NCBI RefSeq assembly: GCF_042453785.1
Contig: NC_091675.1
Location: 12,501 to 76,500 of the forward strand
DNA length: 64,000 bases
Direction of reading: 5' to 3'
DNA from: Malus domestica
Lineage: Eukaryota; Streptophyta; Magnoliopsida; Rosales; Rosaceae
Within the stretch, counting starts at the first letter, position 1; each line of letters starts with the position of its first letter. The position numbers were made by a program, and so were the translations under genes. The notes under the pieces were generated by a model. The model made no database searches, was not told the DNA's origin, and was given only the letters and a program-made list of their open reading frames with translations. Below are positions 12,810 to 23,919 of the stretch, piece by piece.

Positions 12810-12990
12810 TAACCTGATCCTTGAGTGCATCTCGCCGTCATTCTCGCTGAAACTTCTGCAGCAAAAGCATCAACAGCCTCTTCAACTCTGAAACAGCTAC
12901 ACTGGGAACATCTTTTGAATCTCTTCCCTCTTGACGTTATTGTAAACGCATTGCCGAATCAACATTCACAGGCACACCAAAAGCTGCCTA
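12810..12990 (-). pseudogene. unrecognised exon-like fragment
   Basis: On the minus strand, two overlapping frames give protein-like stretches: AFGVPVNVDSAMRLQ, then after a shift DSKDVPSVAVSELKR and VDAFAAEVSARMTAR. The GC content is higher than the flanks and the piece lies in the same orientation as the PFC1 fragment. I do not recognise the donor gene. It may be chance, or another captured exon. Confidence 0.25.
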
Positions 12991-15269
12991 ACAAAAGAAA
13001 AAAAAACAAAATTTCACAAATTACCCAAATGAAATTCAGCGCAAAATTCCAAAAAATTTGAAAATGAAAGCAGGAAGAGTAGTGTACCGGGCCGATGTCC
13101 GATTTGTTATGGAGCTGGAGACTGATTTTTCAGCTCCTCCAAAGGGCCTCCACCGACTCCTTCGAATTGGACCAGACCAGCAGTGGCAAAAGGCTCAACA
13201 ACATGTGCTCCATGGATCGTCCAGCTTTTCCATTGAAAAAATAACGAAGATGAAGACGACAACTGAAGTGAATAGAGGGAAAACAATCAATATTTGAACA
13301 AATTCAATGTGCTACATCAGGAGTTTTTGGATCCATTTATATATTAGATTTCCCTTAAAAACAGGACATATGAGAAAACAAATGATACCCAAATCTCAAC
13401 ATTAGTGTAGTAGATGAGTGAATAGAGTAAAATGAGTGAATAATATATGACAAAAAAAATTCAATGGTGCATACTAAAAATGAGTGAATAGAGTAAGACA
13501 GAGTACATGAGTGACGTTGAAATCAATGAATTAAATTCCAAAAGTGAGTGACAAAGAATAACTAAGGAAGAAGCTTAACTACCCTATCAATTTTAAATTC
13601 AATGTTTGTTCACTGCATATGCCTTCACTTATATATTAAATTTTGTTCAAATTCAATGTATGTTCACTGCATGCTAATCTGTGTTTCGGCATACTCTTAC
13701 TGCGATTGGGTCACAAAACTACAACCATTTTTACAAATTCCATAAGCCAACAATGGAAAATGAAAATCACGAAGCAACCTAGAAGGAGGCAGACAATAGA
13801 AATCAAAGAACGGAACAGATGAGAACCAAAACGTTAAAAACATCACATACCCCTTTCAAAGACCAAAAATCATGCAAAGATCAAAAATCCCAAAAATTCA
13901 GTATATTACCACTCCCTGCAAAAGCCCAAAATCAGAAAATTAGAAAAATAGAATTTGATAACATTATACTTTAAAAACCCTAAAATTTTCAGTCAAAGGA
14001 AAAGTAATACCTCTGCAAAAAATAAAAATAATCAGGAGATAAAAACTCAAATCCCAAAAAATAAATCAGCAAAATAAATAGATGAAAAGTCTTGCTACCT
14101 GCAGGCAAAGGCTCAACCCACCAATCTCTTCCTAATCAAAGTATATAGCTGCAAAAAGACAATTTCGTCCACATAACTTGATAAGTTAAAAGAGCAGAAT
14201 ATATATAAATAGTTACTTTCCGGGTAAACCGTGCACGAAGAGAGCTAAGATTTAACCTTGAACTTGCTTTTGCGGGCGATTGCACTTGGCAGACAAATTC
14301 AGCTCTTGCTTCCGCTTCCATTATTGTTACAGAATAGAAGTGATCACATATGCCCTAAAAAATAACACAAAAAATTAAACACAAATTCAAAATCGACGGA
14401 TCATATCAAGATCTCCGACCAATAGCAAAAATAGAAAAAATAAAATTTCACAACAAAACAGAAAATGAAAATGGAAGCTCACTTCGAAACAGCTTTTATG
14501 GGAGCAACAACTCTTGATTTACCCATCTTTAACTAAACCTGTACAGAAAACTGCAAAAAATTGATGAGAATCGTTCAGAAAGGACAAACGGAACACCACC
14601 CCCAGAAAAAAATAAATTCGTCAATGTAAAGCGAAACAGAGAAGCCAATTCCCACTATACCAATTACAATCGTATAATTCGACTTTTTCTTGCTATCAAT
14701 ATAACATACAGGTGAACATCAGAAAAAGGAAAAATTGATAAATCCCACCCAGCTCTAAACTCTATCAATCTCTTCTTAGTTTTCCCTACAACATCTTAAA
14801 AAGGAATTACCGAGTTCCATGGCTAAAGACTCAATTTCGCACCAAAATATTACTTTTTGAATTAAATTTAAAAATAAAAAAAATAAAAACTGAGCTCTAG
14901 GAAAACCCAAACCTATATTCTTTCAACTTCAGGTCACTCAAGATAATGTTCCAAAATTTTCTTTGACAGAAAACCCAAAAGGAGCAATTACATAATGACG
15001 GAATTTCAATGAAAAAATATGAATAGGTGGAGGGGGTCAAATTCAATCCATGAGAGAAAGAATTAATATTTAACACATACACACATACGTTGAGGGTAGG
15101 GTATACGATCAGAGAACATACCTGTTGGGGTGTGGGGTTTCTTTCCGATTCCCAGTTTCGATCACCACAATCAAAAAACTTAATCGGATCAAAATTTTAT
15201 CTGGATAATTATGAAATATCACAAATCAAATTAAATGTTAAAAAAAAAAACCAACAAAATCAAATCACA

Positions 15270-15555
15270 AATTTAATCTTACACGATTCTCAATTGACCT
15301 TCGATTGGTGGTGATTTGGAGGCCACATCCTGCCCAAATTCGACCGGAAATTCATTGGAAAAGCCGTAGTTAGTCGCGAAGAGAGAGGTTGTCGGGAGAT
15401 AAAACAAAAATTCAAAATTTGAGGATTAATCTTAAACGGTTCTCAAATTACCTTCGATTGGTGATGATTTGGAGCTACATCGCCCCTAGTTTCCCCAGAT
15501 TTGATCGGATATTCATTGGACAAGCCATTGCGAGTCGCGAAGAGAGAGTCAGGAG
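15270..15555. repeat. diverged tandem duplication, about 150-bp unit
   Basis: The segment at 15270-15395 (TTTAATCTTACACGATTCTC through CCTTCGATTGGTGGTGATTT to GTCGCGAAGAGAGAG) is repeated at 15424-15550 with about 80-85% identity by eye. It lies inside the probable Helitron. Confidence 0.7.
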
Positions 15556-15807
15556 AGACGAAGTGAGTCGTGAGGAGAGAAAGTCGGGAGAGAAGAGAAG
15601 AGCTGAAGAAAGGATGATGAAATCTTGCACGAATGGGCCTTACATGCCCCTGTTCAAGATTCTGACTCATCCCTCTCTTTCTCTCTCTGCAATCCATCCC
15701 TCATAAATGATTGTGGAAATGACTTCCAGCTGGAACAAAAATTCCGAAAGCAACCCTACCTCATCCTCCCTCCCTACCTCGCCGTCTCTCTGTGCACCCC
15801 TACCCCT

Positions 15808-15808
<1 letters not shown>

Positions 15809-15877
<69 letters not shown>
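15809..15877. repeat. (CT)n microsatellite
   Basis: About 34 uninterrupted CT dinucleotides, followed by shorter CT runs to about 15920. It gives long open frames of Ser-Leu repeats on one strand and Arg-Glu repeats on the other, which are artefacts. Confidence 0.97.
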
Positions 15878-15879
<2 letters not shown>

Positions 15880-16205
15880 CGTCTATGTGCCTCTATCTCT
15901 CTCTCTCCCCCCCTCTCTCTCGCAGGCCCTCCCCGAAACCCTAATCGAACGGGAGCAAATGATAGCTGCCCGCCGACACCCCCCATCTCACCCAAATCGG
16001 AGAGGACAAAACTACCCTTCATAATAAACCATGCCCACCATTCGATTATAATCTGTGATGGGCAAAAACGTAATTATGTAAACACTATTCATTTCTACAC
16101 ATAAAAGCATCAGTGGCTATCTTGTAAATAAACTGAAATCAGGTATAATGAACAGTAAAGAACAGTGCCAATTGCAATGCTTTCTTTAGACTAAAGTAAT
16201 ATAGC

Positions 16206-16270
16206 TGGTGGATGGTGGATGGTGGATGGTGGATGGTGGATTCAATTGTGTGCTGGCGGACGGTGGATGG
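16206..16270. repeat. GGTGGAT minisatellite
   Basis: Five tandem GGTGGAT units at 16206-16241, then two more similar units (GGACGGTGGATGGTGGAT) at about 16257-16275 after a short interruption. Confidence 0.9.
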
Positions 16271-16443
16271 TGGATAATAGATACTGTGGGCGTGCTCTCA
16301 TCTCATGCTTATGAAGTTATGATTGGCCGATAATAATAGTAATGCGAATTTGTTTGGATTAGAGTGGGTTGATTTTCAAGTCTCCCAATCATTCCTTCCA
16401 ATTATCAGATAAAATCCCACTGATAACTACGACCTTTTATTAG

Positions 16444-16610
16444 AGAAATTTTTTATTGTGATGGGAACACAGGTGGCACATCACGTATTTTTATAGAAGG
16501 GATGGATAATTTTATTTCTTAAGTTATTAACTTTTTTAACACACATATTCTACTATATGTATAATGACATGTGGTGTATCATTCCGAGTACCGGTCACAC
16601 TAAAAAATAT
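16444..16610. mobile_element. MITE, copy 1 of a family also at 40997
   Basis: Inverted ends: GAGAAATTTTTTATTGTGAT on the left, and on the right the reverse complement of GGAGATATTTTTTAGTGTGA. The interior carries TGTGGTGTATCATTCC and GGCACATCACGTATTTTTAT. A related element lies at 40997-41165. Flanks TTTTATTA and TACTATTA may be a decayed 8-9-bp duplication. Confidence 0.6.
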
Positions 16611-16848
16611 CTCCTACTATTACCATACCTACAAATAGTAATATCTACTGCATATCTGTACATATTTCTGGGCCATATTAACTTTAGTGTATGTTTACCA
16701 TACACTTTATTAGCTACCATGTGTATCATTTTCTAACCCTAGTAAACTTGTTAATTAATATATCTTTTTTAATTTTTAAAACTAATTAAACATAATTAAA
16801 TAAATAAACTCAACCCTTTAAGCTTTTCAACTTCCCCACCCACGCCAC

Positions 16849-17020
16849 TCAGTACTAAGGTCTGGTGGTATTCCTCTTCACTTTGAAGTGAGAGGTATTA
16901 GGTTCGAATCTCGTGGATGGCGAATTTGACACCAAATTAATTTGCCCATTGTGTGGTTTAGCCAAACTACACCCTCCCCTTAGTGTAAAAATATCGATGT
17001 ACTCAAAAAAAAAAAAAAAA
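16849..17020 (+). mobile_element. tRNA-derived SINE with intact target duplication
   Basis: A 172-bp element ends in an A-tail (17006-17020). Its head contains TGGTGGTATTCCTCTTCACT and GGTTCGAATCTC, the latter matching the RNA polymerase III B box of tRNA genes. It is flanked by the direct repeat CTTCCCCACCCACGCCAC (16831-16848) and CTTCCCCACCCACACCAC (17021-17038), 17 of 18 identical, so insertion is fairly recent. Related pieces occur at about 36395-36535 (minus strand) and 40529-40593 (3' end only). Confidence 0.88.
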
Positions 17021-17341
17021 CTTCCCCACCCACACCACCCTTTCAATTAGTCGGCGATGGGGGCGGCCTATGTGGCACTTTCGGGAAGATAACTGTGATT
17101 GTTGCAAAAGAAAGGGAATGAAGATGAAGTGATAGAGGAATAACGAAAAAAGAACTTTGGCCGCACGATCTTAGGGTTTAGGTGTGATACTTTCCAATTA
17201 ACATTCGTAAAATTTAGGGATTCCAGCTCATTTTTTGAAAACAAAAGGCAAGGGAGAGTTTTCCATTTTCCCTCAATTTCCCTCGCTTCGACCTAAAAAG
17301 AGATCCAATGAAGAAGAAACAAAATTGAAGTAGCATACCAT

Positions 17342-17670
17342 TGAATTTTTTATGTGTATATTTCATAATGGAACCAGTTACAACAGAAAACATATATAGA
17401 ATGAAGGATTAGGAAGAACAACACTCAACCCGATAATCACTCCTTAAATCACTCCTAATCTATTTACAATAACAAGGAGAACATATTCCTTAATTTAAGG
17501 TTAATTACAACACAAGTAAGCAGATTGAACAAAAGACTAAACTCTAGCTTTGTATTGCACTTTGAGTAAAACTTTGAACCCTAGTTGACTAGAGGATTAG
17601 ACTTGTGTTAGAGGATTAGACTTGTGTCAATGGGATTCCCGATAGCCTCTAATCTATCAATCTTTCAACA
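17342..17670 (-). repeat. copia 3' LTR
   Basis: On the minus strand it begins TGTTGAAAGATTG directly after the polypurine tract GCTTGAGGGGAAG and ends near TTCA at 17342. It is about 329 bp. No partner LTR exists in the window, so the outer boundary rests on TG...CA ends alone. Confidence 0.6.
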
Positions 17671-17856
17671 CTTCCCCTCAAGCTAGATGGGATTCCTTGA
17701 GCCAAGCTTGGACAGAATGCGCAGAAACTGAACGGTAGGGAGAGACTTGGTAAAAACATCAGCCAGTTGATCATGGCTGCAAGTGTAATGAGTGTTTATG
17801 ATTTTGGATTGGACTTGTGCTTGAACATAATTGCAATCCACTTCAATATGCTTTGT

Positions 17857-18940
17857 TCACTCGTGGAAGATAGGATTGGAAGCAATATACATGGCAGCCT
17901 GATTGTCACAGAACATAGACATAGGTTCATTGTTGGGAAACCCTAGATCAAACAGAATGCTTTTTAGCCAAATAAGTTCACAGGCAATGGAAGCCATAGC
18001 TTGATACTCAGCCTCTGTGCTAGATCGAGCTACAACACTTTGTTTTTTGCTTCGCAATGTTACCAAATTCCCACCTACAAAGGTACAAAAAGCTGTAGTT
18101 AACTTGTGATCAAGGGAATTCCCCACCCAATCAACATATATGTAACCTATGATGGCAATGTTGTCATTCTTTTGCATTAAAAGTCCTCTACCAACAGTCT
18201 CTTTGAGATAACGAAGAATTCTCTTCACAATTTGCATATGAAATGATGTAGGAACATGCATAAATTGGCTCACGATACTCACATCATATGAGATATTAGG
18301 ATGCATGATTGTGAGATAAATAAGTCTGCTTACCAACCTTTGATACTCAGTGACATTGGAAAAAGCTTCACCGTGATCATTGAGTTGTAACTTACTATCC
18401 AGAGGAGTGTGTTCAGGTTTGCAATCCTTTAAGTCAGATTTCTTCAAGAGATTAAGGGTGTATTTCCACTGATTAAGAAATAGGTCATTTTGTGATGTGG
18501 CAAGCTCAATATCGAGGAAATATTTAAGATTTCCCAAGTCCTTAAGTGCAAATTTGCTTCGAAGAGCAAGCTTGAGAAAGTGAACTTCTTCAATGTTGTC
18601 ATATGTCACTATGAGATCATCAACATAGATTAAAACAAATTAACTATCCAACTGAACGAACACAAACAAAAAGGGATGAGTCAACATTGCTTCTTTAGAA
18701 ACTAAACTATTCAAGAGCCGAGCTCAGCTTTGCACACCATGCATGTAGAGATTGTTTCAATCCCTAAATAGATTTGTGCAGTTTACAGACCATGTCAAGA
18801 TTACAAGATTGAGGGTGACCTGGTGGTAGTTTCATGTACACTTCCTCCTCTAATTCACCAAGTAAAAAGGCGTTATTCACATCCATTTGATAGAGAGGCC
18901 CAGATTGATTCACAACAATCGATAATATAACCCTTACAGT
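17857..18940 (-). pseudogene. copia reverse transcriptase / RNase H (3' part)
   Basis: The minus-strand reading encodes the middle and end of the copia Pol. The segment 18940-18764 reads VNQSGPLYQMDVNNAFL and GELEEEVYMKLPPG, the RT palm with a catalytic Asp. At 18627-18600 is IYVDDLIVTYD with the YVDD active site, surrounded by in-frame stops. An open 250-codon stretch (18609-17857) covers the RT thumb (LKDLGNLKYFLDIE) and RNase H (ARSSTEAEYQAMASIACELI, MFCDNQAAMYIASNP). These motifs are standard for plant copia elements. Stops between 18764 and 18609 and loss of the frame at 17857 prevent function. Confidence 0.88.
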
Positions 18941-19937
18941 CAGGGGCGGATCTATTAAGGGACCAGGATAGTCCCAGGACCACCCGAAGCTCGAAAAAAT
19001 GGCTGTGATGATCTTCAAGAACCACTCAAGTCTGGGCAATGATGGAGAAAAACAGCAGCTATGGCAGCTCTGGTCATTGTGCATTTTAGAATGAGGAAGA
19101 AGAAAGCCAAATTTTTTTTTAAAATGACTTGGCAAAAAAAACGTCGTTTTGAGCCAAGTCATTAAAAAAATTAAAACCCCACTGCTCACTCACGTGAGAA
19201 CCCTCAAACTCGGCTCCTTCACACAGCAATCAGAACTCCACTTTACCAAATCGTTCAACTCTCTTCGTTCTCGTTACCAAATCTTTCACACAACAAGGTC
19301 CGCTCTCGTTCCTTACGGCGTCGACATCAATCAACTTTCTTCTACACTGCACTCTAGTTTCTGAATCTGAATCTGATTGCTTGCACTGCACAACAATCAG
19401 AACTTCACTCTCTTCTCACTCTCGTTCCTTCAGGTTTGTACTCTACTAGTACTACTCTGATCTCTTTAACTCTGTCCATTAAATGATTTTGCCATCCACT
19501 ATCTGAATCTGATATTAAATTATTTGTGTTTGTGGTGTTAGATATTTAAATAATTTTACTCCACCATTTACAGTCAGAAAGATTGCCTTATTATATTTCT
19601 AACTGCCTTATTATTATCTGTTAGTTGTCTCTCTCTCTAGAAATTTGTAATTTTGGTTGCTTTTGTGAAATGGGTATTGGATGAAAACTATGAAATGCAA
19701 ATTATTTAATCACATTCTTAAAGTTTCAAATTGAAAGAGTTTATAGGATGATTTCGTTGTTTTCGGCTGGAGTTTCAGTATGTTAATTGGTATTTTGAAC
19801 TTGATAGCATACTTAAGTTTTGTTATCACTGCCTTATTGGGATCATAATAAAGAATAAGGGCAGGGTTCATGTACAGGCATAGTGTTCATTAGGCAAAAA
19901 TTGTCTAGAAAAGGATGTGTAATGTGTTGGCTATATT

Positions 19938-20530
19938 GTGCGAGTGCCATAGCGGCTTCTCCTCGTCCGGGAGTGTCATGAAGAGGTTCTCTGAGATGAC
20001 GTACTCAAGGCCGATCAGCTTGGCGTTTGCCTCGGGTTCAACGGAACCTTCACCTTTGAAAGCATGATTTCATAGTTGTACGCTTGCCTGTGGTCAATCT
20101 GCAGTAAATAATAAAAAGCCAGTTACATGTCTAGTGAAATGAATAAGCAAAGACAAAGTAGGCTCATATGCAAGAAAGAAATAAAACACATATCCCTCAT
20201 TTATGATAGTGCATTAAACTATGAAATATAACGATGAACACAAACCACGTCAAGTAACAAATCCTCAAGAGCAATTGTGTTGTGCATTAACTAAGAGTTG
20301 AAATTACAATTACCAGTTGTACTTTTTCAGATTTTCCTCGTTCTGGTAGGCGCAGTAGTGGTCGTTTCCACCTGGCGGGTCTTGTCGTGGGAGTAGAAGT
20401 GGAAGGCGCATAGGTGTTGGTGGATTCTGTTGACGGGGCCGAAGGCTTGGATGGTGGAAGTGGAGGTTTCAAGAAGGGTTGTCCCCGTCTTGGTTGGCTC
20501 GCCGGGGACTTGTCTGTGAGTCGTCCACAT
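19938..20530 (-). pseudogene. OBAP1: captured oil-body-associated protein (OBAP1) fragment
   Basis: On the minus strand, exon A (20530-20328) encodes [40 protein letters not shown] and SHDKTRQVE. One frame slip later it gives [10 protein letters not shown]. Exon B (20098-19938, after acceptor TGCAG) encodes [20 protein letters not shown] and [20 protein letters not shown], again with slips. These are the N-terminal half of the DUF1264/OBAP family, proteins on seed oil bodies. The rest of the protein, expected after LWHSH, is absent. The piece lies inside a hAT transposon, antisense to its transposase, and retains a spliceable structure, so it was copied from genomic DNA rather than from mRNA. 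Frameshifts and truncation make it non-functional as a protein. Confidence 0.85.
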
Positions 20531-20610
20531 TATGATTGTGGTGGTGGGTTGGTTTTGGAGGCCGTAGGTAAAGGGTATTTAAAGAAAAGGGAAGAGGTTG
20601 TTGCAAATTA

Positions 20611-20618
20611 CATGCATG
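20611..20618. promoter_or_regulatory. RY element upstream of captured OBAP fragment
   Basis: CATGCATG, the RY/Sph motif recognised by B3 factors (ABI3, FUS3, LEC2) in seed promoters, lies about 80 bp upstream of the first OBAP codon on the minus strand. OBAP genes are seed-expressed, so the transposon may have captured promoter as well as exon. The short palindrome could also be chance. Confidence 0.4.
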
Positions 20619-21326
20619 CAGTGGGTACGCGTGGTGGGAAGATAAGGCGTCCATGTGTTGTTTAGTTGTAACGTGGCTATATAAACGACGCTTATCTTGA
20701 GGAACTATTAGAATGCGTACACGTACTAATATGGGATGTGGTGCAACTCAGCAATTAGTCTATGTAAAAGATGTATACTATACTCTCTAGCTATTATAAG
20801 GCCTCATATCAGTAGAACAATTTGTACGGGTCCATCGGCTCGGTGTCATCTTGCGCCAAAGGATATGGAGAAAAAAATTTACACGTTTCTTTATGTTATT
20901 AGTATAGAATGTCATGTGATAGTATATAGTGTTATACAAATGTGTTGGCTATATGTATTGTGAATTGGAGTGTTCAACTAGTTTGTGATGTTAAAAGGGT
21001 GTGTAAAAATCTGTGCTTTCTTTCATATTGTTTCCATGCTTGTTTTCTGAACTTGAGGTGGTAGTGGAATTGCAGGGACTATTTCGTAGAGTATAGAGAG
21101 TTGATCAAGCTGCAGCCTTTGGAAGGCGTAAACTATATATTCTACAATCTGTGTGTTTCTCACAAGTGCAAGGTATGTTTTCGTTCACCTCTCTAGCATT
21201 GCCTTTGTGTCTGCCTTTTTGCTATATGCATCTCTAGCATTGCCATAATGTTCATATAATATTTGTTTAGTTTCATCAATTGATATAGATTTTTTTTATT
21301 AATTGATATATGTAGAAATTAGAAGT

Positions 21327-23763
21327 ATGGAACGATATTACAAGCGAAAATCATCATCGATTAGTTCGGACAATCATATTCCAAATAGTTCATCTCCAAA
21401 CTTGGATAGTTCCAATCCTATTCCGAACAGTTCCCCTCCAATTCCAAGTAGTTCTAATCCAATTGGTAGTAATTCCACTCCACAACAAAATGAGTTAAAA
21501 GTTGATTTGGATAAACTTGAGAGAGATCCCGGAAAGAGAATTCCAATGAAGGATTATCCTCCAGATATTCGAGATGAGGTCCGAAGAGCATATATATTAA
21601 TGGAGCCTTTTAGAGCTAAAGATCATGATTTTCCATTCACTTTACATTCAAATAAAAAGCGACGGTTCGTTGATAATTGGTTGAAGGAATTTCATTGGTT
21701 GGAATATAGTATATCTAAAGATGCTGCATTTTGCTTTTATTGCTATCTATTCAAAGTCAACTTTGAACAATCAGGCAGTGACATCTTTACTGAGGTAGGC
21801 TTTCAAAATTAGAAGCATGCAAGAGCCTGTTTTGAAAAACATGTGGGGGTGGTTGGTAGCTTTCACAATAAAGTTGTTGAAGCTGCTGGTAATCTAATGA
21901 ATCAAAAGACACATTGAAACAGTTTTGGTCAAACAGTCAAAAGAAGCTCGTATGGCTTATCGCATTTGCTTGAATGCGTCGATTGATTGCACTAAGTTTT
22001 TGTTGCGACAAGGTCTTTCATTTCGTGGTCATGATGAAAGTGACACTTCAAACAATAGAGGTAACTATTTGGAGCTCTTGCAATTCCTTGCGGATCATGA
22101 TGAGAAAATAAAGGCCGTTATGTTAGATAAAGCTCCGGAAAATCTCAAGCTAATAGCTCCTTCAATTCAAAAAGATCTTGTTCATTCATGTTCTATTGAA
22201 ACCATTAAAACTATCATAAGTGATATGAAGAATGCTAGGTTCTTTTCTCTATTGGTTGATGAGGCACGTGATGTTTCTATAAAGGAGCAAATGGCGGTGG
22301 TTTTGCGTTATGTGGACAAAAATGGGAAAGTCATTGAAAGGTTTGTAAGAGTTCAACATGTTCCCGACACCACTTCAAACACATTAAAGGAGTCTATTGA
22401 TTCCTTATTTCATTTCAATGAGTTGAGCTTCTCCAATTTACGAGGGTAAAGTTACGATGGTGCAAATAATATGAAAGGTGAGTTCAATGGACTCAAGACA
22501 AAGATTTTGAATGATCAACCTTGTGCATTCTATGTTCATTGCTTTGCTCATCAACTCCAATTAGCTCTTGTTGCCGTAGCAAAGAATAATGTTGATGTTA
22601 ACACATTCTTTCTATTGGCTAATAATGTGGTAAATAATATTGGAGCTTCATGTAAGCGTCGTGATGCACTTAGAGAGATGCAACAAAAAGAACTTATGAA
22701 AGCTCTTGAAAATGATTCTCTTATGACGGGACGAAGCTTAAATCAAGAAACTAGTCTCAAACGTGCCGGAGCTACAAGATGGAATTCACATTATGGTACT
22801 TTGCTTAGTTTGATTACTATGTTCTCATTCGTGGTCAATGTGCTTGAAATGATTGTTGATGATAATACCAATGATAATGTGGCTGAAGCAAATAAGTTAT
22901 TGAAAAACATACAATTTTTTAGTTTATGTTTCTCTTATTTTTTATGAAATCTATATTGGGAATCATGAATGATTTATCACAAGCATTACAAAGGGATGAT
23001 CAAGAGATTGTGAATGCAATGGCTTTAGCCAACACATGTAAAGAACAACTACTCTACATGAGGAATGATGAGGGGTTTGACCTTTTGGTTGACAAAGTAT
23101 TGTCATTTTGTGTCCAACATCATATTGAGGTTATTAACATGGATGAGACATATGTAGCTCATGGGAGGTCGAGCCGTAATACCCACAAAAAGACCAACCG
23201 TCATCGTTACAAAGTGGAGCTCTTTTTTGTTGTCATTGATTACCAACTTACAGAGTTAAATGATCGCTTCAATGAAACAAGTACCGAATTGCTCATTTGT
23301 TTGGCTAGTTTGAGTCCAAATGATTCTTTTGCAGCTTTTGACAAAGAAAAGCTACTTTGCCTTGCTCAATTGTACCCTCAAGATTTTACGAAGCAAGACC
23401 TATTGGCACTTGAAGATCAACTCAATATTTATTCATTCTATGCTTTCGAAAAGTGACTTTTCTCAGTTGCAAAGCATTAGTGATCTTGCTAAGAAAATGG
23501 TCAAAAAAAGGTTGCATCGAGTATTTCAATATGTGTATTTACTTATTGAATTGGCTTTGATTTTACCTGTTGCAACTGCTTCAGTAGAGAGAGCATTTTC
23601 TGCCATGAATATCATTAAGTGTCCACTTCGCAACAGAATGGAGGATCAATGGTTAAATGATAGCTTAGTTGTTTATATTGAGAAAGATGTTTTTTCTTGT
23701 ATTGACAATGAAACTATCATGACACGTTTTCAAAGTATGAGATCCCGTCGTGGACAAATTTAG
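21327..23763 (+). pseudogene. hAT transposase (ZMYM1/TTF-type), broken
   Basis: This transposase would bind the element ends and catalyse cut-and-paste transposition. It begins MERYYKRKSSSISSDNH with a Ser/Asn/Pro-rich leader. Then follow a TTF-type zinc-finger region (WLKEFHWLEYSISKDAAFCF), a DUF4371-like RNase H fold (FFSLLVDEARDVSIKEQMAV; SYDGANNMKGEFNGL) and the C-terminal hAT dimerisation domain (LALILPVATASVERAFSAMN; LRNRMEDQWLNDSLVVYIEK). Breaks by position: TAG at 21810 where Trp is expected; a frame change near 21918; TAA at 22447 where the frame otherwise continues SYDGANN; a frame change near 22940; and another near 23455. Five lesions mean no full protein can be made. In plant annotations such proteins are often named zinc finger MYM-type protein 1-like. 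Confidence 0.92.
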
Positions 23764-23919
23764 TATTTCTAGCTTGTTTAGCACAAAGATTATGAATGAA
23801 ATTTGTAGTTTGCCATTTATTTGTTCAATGATATTTTCGTCTTCTTTTTTTTTTTTTTTTGGAACTTTTATATTGGGACCACCCTAAGTTAAAATCCTGA
23901 ATCCGACACTGCTTACAGT

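Larger units (their letters stand above)
8780..16205 (-). mobile_element. probable Helitron carrying gene fragments
   Basis: Read on the minus strand, the element ends with a GC hairpin (CCCGCAGCAACGCGCGGG), then TGTAATTTCTAG, then T. This is the Helitron 3' signature (hairpin about 10 bp before CTRR, inserted into A/T). On the plus strand the terminal CTAG is 8780-8783. The 5' end is less certain: CTATATTACTTTAGTC on the minus strand near 16205 is the best candidate for a TC-type start. No Rep/helicase frame is visible, so it would be non-autonomous. The interior holds exon-like pieces on the element's sense strand, including a clear PFC1 segment, mixed with AT-rich filler and several short runs of TGAGTGAATA (for example 13411-13560) that also occur near the 3' end at about 8900. 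Stretches not listed separately (8810-11050, 12000-12800, 13300-15270) show no recognisable gene. Confidence 0.55.
18941..23911 (+). mobile_element. 5-kb hAT transposon with captured gene
   Basis: Terminal inverted repeats are CAGGGGCGGATCT (18941) and the reverse complement of the right end (CAGTGTCGGATTC), with an exact 8-bp target duplication. The right half encodes a broken hAT transposase (21327-23763). The left half (18954-20700) holds non-transposon DNA, including an OBAP1 gene fragment on the opposite strand. A plus-strand stretch from 19150 to 19440 is exon-like, but I do not recognise it. The segment 20700-21300 shows no gene and probably belongs to the transposase leader or intron. 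Confidence 0.92.
18933..23919. repeat. 8-bp target duplication CTTACAGT flanking hAT
   Basis: CTTACAGT at 18933-18940 is repeated exactly at 23912-23919. Removing the element plus one copy restores a continuous reverse transcriptase reading across the join, so the hAT landed in an existing copia. Confidence 0.93.

Noticed and set aside
13058..13297. 79-codon frame beginning MKMKAGRVVYRADVRF
   Set aside because: It is protein-like in places, but runs opposite to the captured exons, has no recognised domain and no splice support.
15625..16104. Long Ser/Leu-rich and Arg/Glu-rich open frames
   Set aside because: They are created by the (CT)n microsatellite, with no domain and no splice context.
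16849..17020. Functional tRNA gene
   Set aside because: The B box is present, but the sequence does not form a cloverleaf by eye, and an A-tail and target duplication mark a SINE.
20414..20665. Plus-strand 83-codon frame
   Set aside because: It is the antisense shadow of the OBAP1 exon.
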